A stretch of 64,000 nt of DNA from Galeruca laticollis (lineage: Eukaryota; Arthropoda; Insecta; Coleoptera; Chrysomelidae), in NCBI GenBank assembly GCA_963921935.1, contig OY998175.1, positions 176,549,262 to 176,613,261 on the forward strand, read 5' to 3'. The position numbers and the translations under genes are program-made. Shown here piece after piece: positions 54,496 through 64,000 of the stretch; within the stretch, counting starts at the first letter, position 1; every line of letters starts with the position of its first letter. The notes beneath the pieces are model-generated. The model saw only the letters and a list, made by a program, of their open reading frames with translations, made no database searches and was not told the origin of the DNA.

Positions 54496-56088
54496 GCAAA
54501 ATTATGTATATATTAATACATATCCTCTATCTAAATTCTAAAGAAAATATTGAAATTAAGAAAATGTGCTTATTTGGTTGTAATACTAGTGATACACACT
54601 GTATTATCAATAATTTGAAAGGTTCAATATACCAATAAAATTTGACATTTCAATTTCTTATGACATTAATGCAGAATGGACTTAATGATAGATAGATTTT
54701 AAAACGATTTGAAAACAAGAATACAGATGTCTCTGTTAGCAAAATGGCATTTCTACTAAAATAATGAAAATCTCTCTTTGTTTATGAAAACATAAATTTG
54801 TATTTTTTTTTTAAAAGAATTTTTGGTAACCAAGGGAGAGGAGAATTATTTATTGAAACAGTTTAGTTAGTTGATTTTGATATTCCCGAGAGACAACATC
54901 AAATAAGAGTTGTCTCAAATTTATTCAAAATCGAGTTGATTTTTAGATTCCCTCGAGACAACATCGAATAAGAGTTGTCTCAAATTCAATTCAGAATATC
55001 AGAGTAATTTGTATGATTATTATCAGTTCAACATATCTTGCCTTTGTAAAGCCAGTGCGTGTATTATTCGCAAAGAATTACAGCGTTAAAGTGCGAGTGG
55101 TTTTTTCCGGTTTCTAAATTATTGATTTAGAAAAGGTGTTCCTGAAATTCTAAAAAGCGTTTTAGAATACGAACGAGTCTACCAGAACCTAGTTGGTGAG
55201 TCCAGTCCATATTATCTATATTATTTCTCGAGAATTAATAGGCCTTTATTAAAAATATTTCGAAAATAGATGCATCTTATGATTACTTACATTGAAATTA
55301 TAGTAACGTTAGTAATATAAAATTCTACGTCAAGTGAAGGCTATTTTGGAACAGACAATTTACAAGGAAATTTGCGCATTTTACATTGACATATCTCAAT
55401 TATAAAAGTAGGCATTTTTGAACTTTTGGTTAAATTATTTAGATAGGAAATTTCTAATTATAGGTTGTTCAATTTTACGGTTTGATAGAAAGTTCTATCT
55501 TTGGTTTATGCGTTTATATTTTTTGAAAAGTTTTAATTTTGTAATTGTTATCTGATAATATATTATATAAATTTGAATTCTAAATCTCTTTGGTTCCTTT
55601 TTTTATATTCATTCTCATTATATTTGATAATTTTTATGCTAGAGAAAATTTAGTATAATTAATGATATTTGGTTAATTTCCTGACAGTAAATTTCATATA
55701 TGCCATAAGAATTTAATTGTCTTATAGTGTATTGGACAAACAGTTATTTTAGGTTTGGAATAGTGCAATACGTAATTTGGAAAATTATTTGGAAATTTAT
55801 GAATTTGAATTCTTATTTGAAATCTTTGATCCCTCCCTGAGTTAAGAGTGAGTTAATTGATTGTGTATTGATTTATTTTTCATAATATAAAATTTAATAT
55901 TTATCTGAGCCGGTCATATTAATTTGACAACTGCTGTCATAAAATTTAATAGGTTATATTTAGCGGTAAAGGTGTTTTCACATTAGTGCAGTTACTATTA
56001 CAAATTGTGACGACAGCAACAAATAAAATTCACATCATATAAATTCATAAATTAATATAATTAAAAATACAGTAGATATGTAATAATT
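54496..56088 (+). mobile_element. Presumed LTR of element C
   Basis: This is the sequence upstream of the primer-binding site and gag start of a third family member. Two 64-bp direct repeats (54885-55005) each contain GAGACAACATCRAATAAGAG followed by TTGTCTC, an 8-bp inverted repeat that could form a hairpin. The left limit is unknown. Confidence 0.5.
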
Positions 56089-56110
56089 GGCGCCGCAAAG
56101 TGGGGCAAAA
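56089..56110 (+). promoter_or_regulatory. Primer-binding site of element C
   Basis: TTGGCGCCGCAAAGTGGGGC, the best-preserved version in the window of a Lys-tRNA-like site, 50 bases before gag. Confidence 0.75.
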
Positions 56111-56158
56111 ATAGATTTGTCACTATTAGCGTAAATATAAAGAAATTAAGTATCGACC

Positions 56159-56467
56159 ATGGAAAGAAGAATGACATTAAGGGATGGTAAACAGGTAGGA
56201 GTTGAAAGTGGATCTGAGGAACAAAGAGAAGAGAGAAGACATAGTATGGGTGATTTTCAGGTGCAATACTTGGAACAGGGGAGAGAACATTCAGAGGAAG
56301 AAGAAGATGCACCATTGTCAGAAGAAGCAGGACAGGAGGACAAACAAGAATCTAAAGAGAAAAAGGAAATGGACATAATGAATATGTTTAAAATGATGAT
56401 GGGAGAAATGAAAGATATGAATGGAAATTTAAATCGCTCAGTTATCGGTTATCTCCGGTCTTATTAG
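56159..56467 (+). pseudogene. gag: Element C gag N-terminal fragment
   Basis: ATG starts MERRMTLRDGKQVGVESGSE, then MGDFQVQYLEQGREHSEEEE and the beginning of the methionine-rich coil (MFKMMMGEMKDMNGN). It is close to the family A gag at 24154. After about residue 92 the sequence switches to unrelated DNA, so the element is truncated there. Confidence 0.78.
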
Positions 56468-56821
56468 TGATTTTTAATTTAGAAATTTCAAAATATTTCA
56501 AAGATGGAAAAAATTTTAATTGTAAAAGATGCCGTTAAAAAGGTACGTAAATTTGGCCTCCAGGGACGCACTCTAGATTTTAAGATTAAGCCGGTGTCCA
56601 AGGGTATAGAAATGTCATGACATTTTTGTCTTTAGTGGATCAAGGTTTTTCTGCAATTTGTGAAATGTGAGTTTAATTTTAAATCAACACTACAACCTTT
56701 GAAAATTAAGACAATGCTCTTCGAAAGCTTGGGTAATGTACTAATTGATTCACTTTATTTCTAACCTGTAAAGTTTTTTTGGCTGCTATCCCTACGAGTT
56801 TGAGGGTTTTTTAACAAAGAC

Positions 56822-56824
<3 letters not shown>
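56468..56824. other. No gene recognised
   Basis: Unassigned DNA between the truncated gag and the next TA run. Confidence 0.4.

Positions 56825-56871
<47 letters not shown>
56825..56871. repeat. (TA)n microsatellite
   Basis: Pure TA run at the left border of an antisense LTR-like region. Confidence 0.95.
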
Positions 56872-56873
<2 letters not shown>

Positions 56874-59125
56874 TATTATTTTATATTATTTTTATATAAT
56901 TTTATTAAGTTTATTTATTTATTTATGGGCGCCATTTTATAATTATTCCCTTGATTGACTAGCTCAAAATTTTTAATTAATTATTTATTTATAATGTTTA
57001 TTTAATTAGTCGGAAGCATGAGAATCCTCCCTTTGAGTTCTGGATATAATAATCAAAGATTGAGGAAATATATTCTTAATCTTACCTTTAACTTACAACC
57101 TCTGAAAGAAACAATATCTGTTAAATAAAACGATTGAAATATGACAACAATGATATTGATAATTTAATCATGGATGTGAGAATAAAAAAAAATCAACACA
57201 TAAATGTAAAACTGTTTAATAAAATAATTTGAAAATTTTTAACCTGATTGGAACATAATAAAATATTTTTGAAACTATTAATTTGCTTTGTACCTTTATT
57301 CTTATGGAATTGTGCCACCCTATATCATACATGTATTCTCTATAACAAATTGTTCCCACTACTGCGTCGGCGCTAAATCTCCAAACGCATGCGCTACTAC
57401 AATATACATGAAAGAAGGAGGTTTTCCTTCCATAAATAACGTTTCACAGTCAACACGACGCTAGCGTGCTTGTGATACAAAACATTGTTAAAATTATCAA
57501 GTTTCTATAATCAATTACATATAAGTGATAATTTATAAACTATATATGTGTGTTTAAAGGTCAAGAAAGTGATAGTTTAAAGTTATACATGCAATAGCTG
57601 GAAGGAAGATATAAGATTTAATGTAACATACATGATGCACGTGATATTTCAAGTAGATAAATTCACAAAAGGTGAGTACACTAATTTTATAGATATTAAA
57701 GATATAATTCTCTATAGATAAATTTATGATGCATCATATTTTATTGTTTTTGGCCTTTTTATGCGTTATGTAATTCGAATGTTCAACTTAAGATTTGAGT
57801 GTACACTTTGAAAATGTTAATTGGAATTCCAAATAAGTTTAAGCAAATTACACAGACCTTATTTCTGCTATCACTGCCGGCTGCACTCGCATCTCCAAAT
57901 CTTGCAGATATCTCATAAGAGACACGCTCCTACTGCACTATTCAATCCTTACATATGATTGAATACTCCTATGATTAGTTTGATTTAACTTTTTTTAATA
58001 ATTTTAACTTTTAAACACCTTTAAACAATTTTATACAGAGAGCAATCTTTTATCGACGCATCCTCTATCACCATCATAAATCAACCTCTTTTGTTTTCAA
58101 AATCAACAAGTCTTTCAGCTTCCCTAGTCCATAGCTCACTTTTCTGTTTTTTTATCACTAAAACTGTTATTATCCAGTCTTTTAGTTACTAATTTGAAAA
58201 AACATAAATTTATTGTCCTGGAGGGTAATAACATTGATTCACTTAGATTTCTATTGTATTAAGGAATTTTAATTAAGTCCTCTTTTCCTCCTACAATAGT
58301 CAATTTTCTTATATTCATGTTATTTAGCTAATTTGAGAAATGTTTATTTTTACAAATTTTACAACCTATATTATTAATTAACCTATATGTAATTGATTCT
58401 ATTTTAGTTTGAGTCTTGTTTTATAATTATTATACATAAACTCCTGATTATTTTTGTTTTTGTAATTAAATTTCATATATATAATCAATAAGTAATGATT
58501 TTATGTTGGTAATTAAAATTCCCTAGCAGGCATTACTTCTTGTAAATATTCATTTCCTTTTTATACGTTTGGGCTGTGTTCCAACTATCTTTTCCATCTA
58601 GTTTCAACCCTTTGCAATGAATGAATGAATACATGGTATTCTAAACCTTTGCTACTACTAAAAAAATTATGTAAACAATGTTAAGTTATTGTTAAACTGA
58701 TTATTCTTTTCTCTTAATTTAGGTTTCAAGCTATTATATGACGTTTCGTCCTGCAGAAATTGCTATGGCTGTGTTCAGTGTAATACGTAATTCCGTGAAT
58801 TTGACAACCAATCAGAATTACTGGTACAGGTAATATTTACTATCTATTTAACTAATATAGTGTTGGAATTTTTATTCTTTATCCCTTTTTAAAACATTCA
58901 CATCAATATTTCACCCGATTTATTCATATTTCAATCTTTTTATATTTTATTATTTGACTTGTTATTGAGTTTATTCTAATGGTTGTGTCTACTGACACTC
59001 CTTCCGTTACAATAAGACCTTTTTATTATGTTTATTTATTTCAATATATTGACAAAACTAGATGACTAGTTCAATATATATATATATTATAATTGTTGTA
59101 TATGATTTTTATTTTAGTATTTATT

Positions 59126-59127
<2 letters not shown>
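56872..59127 (-). mobile_element. Antisense LTR-like region of a family A relative
   Basis: On the minus strand the order is LTR, then ATCCAGAACTCAAAGGGAGG and TCTCATGCTTCC (57022-57050), then TGGCGCCCATAAAT at 56929-56942. The first box matches the end of the family A LTR, and the last resembles a tRNA primer site. No gag follows, because the TA run cuts it. No protein was recognised. Splice-like or promoter features cannot be called. Confidence 0.5.

Positions 59128-59160
<33 letters not shown>
59128..59160. repeat. (TA)n microsatellite
   Basis: TA run at the left end of the hammerhead-bearing tandem repeat. Confidence 0.95.
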
Positions 59161-59167
<7 letters not shown>

Positions 59168-59354
59168 CCAGGGTCGGAAGGTTCAGACAGGAGAGCTATA
59201 GAGGCCTCCGTGTATCTGTTGGTTGTTGTCCTGAAAACTCGGAATCTTCCATTTGAAGGCACAAATGTGTGTTTGGTTATCTTGTTGACATACGTTGTTT
59301 GTGTTTTCTCATGTTTCAATTAACATCCTTGCTCCCAAGTTGTACACCCTTTCT

Positions 59355-59412
59355 TGGTTATACCGTGCTGATGGCGGCTAATGAGCCAGAAACATGCATG
59401 TCTACGGTTACC
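59355..59412 (+). ncRNA. Hammerhead candidate, tandem unit 1
   Basis: ACCGTG, CTGATGG, C, GGCT, loop, AGCC, A, GAAAC, ATGCAT, GTC, TACGGT. Stem I has six possible pairs (one G-U). Core position 9 is G instead of A, so this copy is probably inactive. Confidence 0.5.
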
Positions 59413-59706
59413 TTTCATTCTCTGTAACCTCTTTTGCATGATATGCCCATTTAATTATGTTCTTGTTTTATACTCAACGCGTTATTATTTCATCTATTCA
59501 TTGGTTATTTGTCCATTTCCAGGGTCGGAAGGTTCAGACAGGAGAGCTATAGACGCCTCCGTGTCTCTGTTGGTTGTTGTCCTGATAACTCGGGATCTTC
59601 CATTTGAAGGCACAAATGTGTGTTTGGTTATCTTGTTGAAGTCCGTCGTTTGTGTTTTCTCATGTTTCAATTAACATCCTTTCTCCCAAGTTGTACACCT
59701 TTTCTT

Positions 59707-59765
59707 GGTTATACCGTGCTGATGACGGCTATTGAGCCAGAAACATGCATGTCTACGTTCACCAC
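59707..59765 (+). ncRNA. Hammerhead candidate, tandem unit 2
   Basis: ACCGTG, CTGATGA, C, GGCT, loop, AGCC, A, GAAAC, ATGCAT, GTC, TACG. The core is intact. The bases closing stem II are a C/A mismatch, and stem I is weakened by the change to TACGTT. Activity is uncertain. Confidence 0.55.
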
Positions 59766-59816
59766 TCATTCTCTGTAACCTCTTTTGCGTGATATGCCCA
59801 TTTAATTCTATTCTTG

Positions 59817-59817
<1 letters not shown>

Positions 59818-59890
<73 letters not shown>
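59818..59890. repeat. (TA)n microsatellite
   Basis: Long TA run that cuts the second retrozyme-like unit. Confidence 0.95.
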
Positions 59891-59892
<2 letters not shown>

Positions 59893-60759
59893 TAAACCAA
59901 TTCAATTAATTTTTGTACAACGGTACAACTTGTTTGTTTCAATTATCGTTGTTGTCTTATTTTATCACCTACTTGTTTATTATTCTCTTGTTTAACTTAC
60001 TTAATGACCGATATAAACTAATTATTTGCCACTTACGTAATTAATCCTATTCCTTCACTTTGAATTAACCTATGATTTGAACCCGTAAATTTATTTGTAT
60101 TAATAAGATAGACTAATATATACATATACAATTTTATTGTGACGTGTTAACTACTCTGTTTCAATTCATTGCCACCTTATTTGGAGTTTGCAATCGTATC
60201 ATTTGTGCAACTCCTTATTCCTGAGTACGACATTTATTTGTCTAACTTGTACTCCTTAAACTAAATCTTTTTGTAACACAATTAAAATAATCTTACTTTA
60301 CGTATTTAAATGCTCTTAGTGACCTACTTAATATTTATTGTTGATGAATTTCGTTTAGTAATTTAATTAATTATTATTATTCTGATATTCAAATCAACTT
60401 AGTGGTGAAAAACAACAAATTATGTATAAACTACGAATTGCGAAAAAAAATGTAACCTTTTTATATGTAATTTGACTGCGTTTTATCTCTGTGGTTTCCC
60501 TCTAGTACTTAAAACTACTATCATATACTCCTAACTTGTTACTTGATATAGTATACCCTTTTAGTTACTTGCGAAAATTTTGTTTTGGGACTAAATGTGG
60601 ACCTTACTAGATTAAAATATTTTTTTTCTTCTTCTTCTTCTTAACTCTGTTATCCTGTTTCTATAGGGTGTTCTATTTTCTTTTCTTGTCTTTGTTGCAT
60701 CTGGCTACTGTGTTCATTGTAATTTCTTTTGTTCTGTTTTGTACTCTTCGGTAAGTTTT
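59891..60759. other. No gene recognised
   Basis: AT-rich DNA with a CTT run at 60620-60641. No coding signal. Confidence 0.4.
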
Positions 60760-61150
60760 GCTTCCCTATTTATTGTCTTTGGCTCTTTTGGCAATTCTAT
60801 GCTCCATACTTCCTTGGTACACCTTGATTCCATTTTTTTCCCTTTGGCTCCTTTGGTCGCTATATACTCCATAATTCCATTAATGCTGTATTCCTTGGTA
60901 CACCTTGATTCCATTTTTTTTCTCTTGGACTCCTTTGGCCGCTATATACTCCATGATTCCACTAATGCGTCTTTTTCGGCACGACTTTACACAATATACC
61001 TTGGCTGCTTTGGCCACTGTACTCTAAATATACCTCTGAGCGCGATGCTTTGGTGCGTCTTTGTCCTATATACTTCGGCTTCTTTTGGCCACCGTATTCT
61101 TCAATATACCTCGGTGCGCACGGCTTCGGTGCGTCTTTTTCATATACTTT
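60760..61150. repeat. Minisatellite built on CTTTGGC(C/T)
   Basis: Two units of about 84 bp start at CCTTGGTACACCTTGATTCC (60809 and 60893). They are followed by two of about 75 bp with ATACYTYGGCTKCTTTTGGC and TTYGGTGCGTCTTT (60998 and 61067). A looser copy precedes them. The whole array is T-rich on the plus strand and gives open but meaningless frames. Confidence 0.85.
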
Positions 61151-62008
61151 GGCTCATATTAGACAATACTCAACACTCGGAAACCGTATCTCCAAACCAT
61201 GTACAAAACTGGCTATCCTTATTATCATTCAAACACAGCGTTGTGCGGTTCAACAAAACTGAAATTTCTATTCAACATTTCAAATGTATCCTCCTATCTG
61301 ATTCCATTTGTCAATACTGGTGTTCATCTAAGACAAATAGTGTTAACCAACCATAAATGGCCCCGAACAAAATCGTCATACCCTAATTTAGTTTACTATT
61401 TAGCTTTTAATGTATGAATGTTTTCCTAACAACTTTTTCCTTACATCGTTAATCTCTTCTAAGTTAGATAATGTCTAGTTTATTTATGAAATCGAATGAT
61501 TGGTTTAGTTTAAAATAATCCGTTCGTTAATCAAAGTAAAACAAAATTTCCCGTAAACAATTTCGACTTCTCAAAGTGATGCTATCCTCCGTACTATATT
61601 TTATATCGATATTCTGGTCTTTTGCGGAAGCTTGTTGCTGACTTCGCGCATTTTTTCCTTGTATATGTGCCGTTGACATTTCATACGTTGCCTGAATGCT
61701 TCTTACTTTTGTTTATGTATTAAAATTAGATTTGGTTTCAACGTTCGTTTGCAATGAATATATATTTTTTTCGCGATGTAATTATACTAGGTACTTATGA
61801 AAAAATAAATGACTAAGCGAATATACCTGGTTGTAACTTATACTACTTAAATTATATATTACATTTGATTAAACGTATGTTGCAATATTTATTTTGTGTT
61901 ATAAATACGCTCTGAATCACTTATGAAATTAAAAATCAAGTATTTGGCGAATGTAACCATCTTACTTATGTAGGTGAAATTTATAAGGCGTTAATTAATC
62001 TAATTGAC
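61151..62008. other. No gene recognised
   Basis: This lies directly downstream of the minus-strand gag stop, where pol should begin, but no protease or RT motif is visible. The element is 3'-truncated or its pol has been lost. Confidence 0.45.
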
Positions 62009-62893
62009 TTAACTATCTACTCCTACCTTTTGGGCTTCTTTTTTTCTGCAGTATGCTGCCCAGTGTCCCTGTTTTCTACAGATTTGACATTTTTTTTCTA
62101 TTTTTGCTTCTTCCGCTTCTCTCGTTCCGCAGTTTGATGTCCAGTGGCCTCGTCTGCCACAGTACATACATTTTGCGCTATGTCTACATTCCTCCGTTTC
62201 ATGTCCCGATTTCCCACATGCTGTGCAACTCCGTTGCTCATTCGTAAAGGCGAATCTGTGGCCGTTGTTCCTTCCGCTCACCATTGTGGCTGCCGTTTCT
62301 TGGCAGTTTACTATCTCCTCAGCTTCTTCTAATATGAGGTCATCTTTATGTAGTATGTAAAATCCTACTTCTCTGAGAAGATCCTTTCTTAGCCCAACTT
62401 TGAATTGATTCAACAGTACCGCGTTGTGTTTCCTTTGGATGTTCGGTATCTGTTCTCTGTTCGTTCCTTTTATGTCTTCCTTCAATATGTTGTTCACTAT
62501 TAGTCGTAGTCTTGTGCAGAAAGCTGCTACGCCTTCGTCGTGCCTCTGGTAGCATTGGACTAGCTGCATCCACCAGTCAGCGATCGATTTCCTTGGGACG
62601 AATTTCCTCAGTATTTTTTCCTTAAATTCGGCATATGTTGCTGCGTCTAATCTTGGGTCGGCTTTGAAGAAATCGTGGGCTGCGCCTGCTAGTTTGAATG
62701 TCAGTAGTGTCAGTGTTTCTGTTTCTGACCATCCGTCAAGTTTGGCCCTTAGTTCCAACTTTTCTATATATCTGGCTGCATCTTTACCTGTAAAGTCTGT
62801 TAGAGTTGATGCGATCACCCCTAGTGGTGGTGCCTGTGGTATTCTTAGTGCTGCTGGCATATTACTCGAATCCCCTGTGGACTCTGACGGCAT
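62009..62893 (-). CDS. gag: Ty3/gypsy-type Gag with three zinc knuckles
   Basis: An intact 294-codon minus-strand frame. Residues 25-200 form the usual Gag capsid-type region (FTGKDAARYIEKLELRAKLD, TFKLAGAAHDFF, KILRKFVPRKSIADWWMQL, FCTRLRLIVNNIL). Three CX2CX4HX4C zinc knuckles lie at about residues 223-236, 242-255 and 269-282. Gag would assemble the particle and bind RNA. No pol follows. Its codon use and GC content are higher than in the decayed elements, which suggests a younger family. The start ATG at 62891-62893 is about 140 bp after the LTR/primer-site-like junction at 63034. Confidence 0.9.
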   Translation of the reverse strand: MPSESTGDSSNMPAALRIPQAPPLGVIASTLTDFTGKDAARYIEKLELRAKLDGWSETETLTLLTFKLAGAAHDFFKADPRLDAATYAEFKEKILRKFVPRKSIADWWMQLVQCYQRHDEGVAAFCTRLRLIVNNILKEDIKGTNREQIPNIQRKHNAVLLNQFKVGLRKDLLREVGFYILHKDDLILEEAEEIVNCQETAATMVSGRNNGHRFAFTNEQRSCTACGKSGHETEECRHSAKCMYCGRRGHWTSNCGTREAEEAKIEKKCQICRKQGHWAAYCRKKEAQKVGVDS

Positions 62894-63029
62894 TTTGTTT
62901 TATTTCCTAGCGTCCCTTATCTATATTGTTTACCACAATCTAAATTACTTAGGTGCCTGAAATTGATAGTTTAGAAAAAAAAGGATTATTTCTAGGACTT
63001 CCCCTGCCGTACGGACTCAGTATCTGGAA

Positions 63030-64000
63030 CACCGCTGTCACCAGTGTAATACTTCTTGTAAAATGGATCGGTATGATCCATATTATTACACTTTTATGGT
63101 GAAGCCGTGATCAACTCAGCCGATGTTGCTGAGTAGGATTTTTTTTCGACCTTGTCTGGTCTAGATCCAGTGTGTTTTGCTACATGTTGAGCAGGATGTG
63201 ATTTTTCATCACGCACACTGATCTTGATCTAGTGGAAACTATGTGTTGCGCAATTACTAGACCCTGGTTAGAAAAACTCCGTGTCACTCTTTGTTGACTA
63301 AAGTATTTCACCTTACGCCGTTTGGCATGTTCGCCTTGTAGTTATTGCTGTCACCAGTGTAATAAATGGATCGGTATCATCCATATTATTACGGTGAAGC
63401 AATGGTCAACTCAGCCGATGTTGCTGAGTAGGACTGTTTTTCGACCTTCTCTGGTCTAGATCCAGTGTGTTTTGTGTCAGCAGTGACACCTCGTGCAGGA
63501 TGTGGCTCTTCACCACGCCCACTAGTCTTGATCTAGCAGATGCTGTGGTCCCGAAGGCTCTATGTCGCGCTATACTAGACCCTGGTGGTGAATCATTGTT
63601 TTCCCTCCTGGGTATGGCTGCTGAACCGCTTGTCACCGCTCGTGAGGTGTGGTTCCAGTCAACCGGTATTACCTCTCCGAGAGAAAGTGGCTTTATCCCA
63701 CCGCTGTCACCAGTGTAATACTTCTTGATTCTCGTGTAATATTTCTTAATTCTTTCCCATGTTTGTATTTGTTCTTATGATGACCACCGACCGGTATTAC
63801 CCTGGTAAATGTAATCGAGTCGGAACTAATCCCTATCCACCACCAGTGTAATGGGATCGGTAATCCTTCGGGTTGCCTCTTTTCCAGTTGGTAGCGACCG
63901 GAAGGTCCTACTGTATTCTCCTATCCAAATAACAAAATCGTTGCAGCGTGCTGTCACCAGTGCCTTGCGGCACAAAATGTAGAACCAGGAATCTCCCTGC
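63030..64000 (-). repeat. Tandemly repeated LTR end/leader upstream of gag
   Basis: The minus-strand junction TTACACTGGTGACAGC appears at 63034-63049, 63347-63362 and 63703-63717, and in altered form at 63950-63962. Between the first three lie two related units of about 313 and 356 bp. They share ATGGATCGGTATSATCCATA, CTCAGCCGATGTTGCTGAGT, GGTCTAGATCCAGTGTGTTT and a CACSCMCAC...CTTGATCTAG block. TGGTGACAGC is placed like a primer-binding site directly after an LTR end (TTACAC). The tandem array reaches the window edge. Confidence 0.75.

Larger units (their letters stand above)
59170..59817 (+). mobile_element. Tandem dimer with hammerhead motifs (retrozyme-like)
   Basis: Two direct units of about 351 bp begin at GGGTCGGAAGGTTCAGACAG (59171 and 59522) and are roughly 93% alike by eye; the second is cut short at the right TA run. 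Each contains one hammerhead-like motif at the same place. There is no long conserved protein frame. It is flanked by TA runs at both ends. Direct tandem units with one hammerhead each, no protein and PLE-like surroundings match what is known of animal retrozymes. Confidence 0.65.

Noticed and set aside
60739..61356. A 205-codon plus-strand frame
   Set aside because: It spans the CTTTGGC minisatellite and has repeat-driven Ser/Phe/Leu content; no domain, no start context.
1..64000. Host single-copy gene
   Set aside because: Every convincing frame belongs to a transposable or virus-like element; no host gene family was recognised.

Overview
The window looks like repeat-filled intergenic DNA from an arthropod, most likely an insect. 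The DNA is very AT-rich, with many long (TA)n runs. It carries an insect-type errantivirus with a gypsy/ZAM-like env, Penelope-like elements (PLEs), several LINE fragments, a PIF/Harbinger pair, a Polinton-like polymerase relic and mariner-like elements. I recognise no single-copy host gene. I cannot place it below class Insecta from sequence alone.

Layout. 1-1.6 kb: an LTR copy of 'family A'. 1.6-2.9 kb: 3' ends of two LINEs on opposite strands. 3.4-9.6 kb: a 5'-truncated, broken errantivirus (protease, RT, RNase H, integrase, env, 3' LTR). 10.7-13.3 kb: two PLE fragments. 14.2-15.1 kb: a LINE tail and two tRNA-derived SINE heads. 15.2-19.4 kb: diverged repeats and a decayed Polinton/adintovirus-like protein-primed polymerase. 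19.7-22.1 kb: LTR-like DNA in antisense. 22.2-26.8 kb: family A LTR element with a small gag and decayed interior. 26.8-28.1 kb: a foldback element and a palindromic PLE end. 30-34 kb: LINE RT fragments around a Harbinger remnant (transposase and Myb-like partner). 34.5-35.5 kb: minisatellites. 35.5-44 kb: PLEs, a hammerhead-bearing palindrome, two mariner-like elements and an R4/Dong-like LINE, nearly all separated by (TA)n runs. 47-48 kb: degenerate tandem repeats. 49.6-54.5 kb: a Ty3/gypsy-like element whose protease-RT region is duplicated around a 343-bp copy of DNA from 47.0 kb. 54.5-56.5 kb: the leader and gag of a related element. 59.2-59.8 kb: two tandem units, each with a hammerhead-like motif. 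62-64 kb: an intact zinc-knuckle gag behind a duplicated leader.

The strongest common theme is the PLEs. Each identifiable PLE endonuclease (GIY-YIG) remnant is followed downstream by a small fold that resembles a hammerhead ribozyme core. Several PLEs are joined head-to-head to an inverted, truncated copy of themselves. A separate sequence family without visible protein coding carries a closer hammerhead match and occurs once as a palindrome and once as a direct dimer of about 350-bp units, which resembles the animal 'retrozyme' arrangement. All statements about folding or activity are inferences from reading the sequence; nothing was computed.
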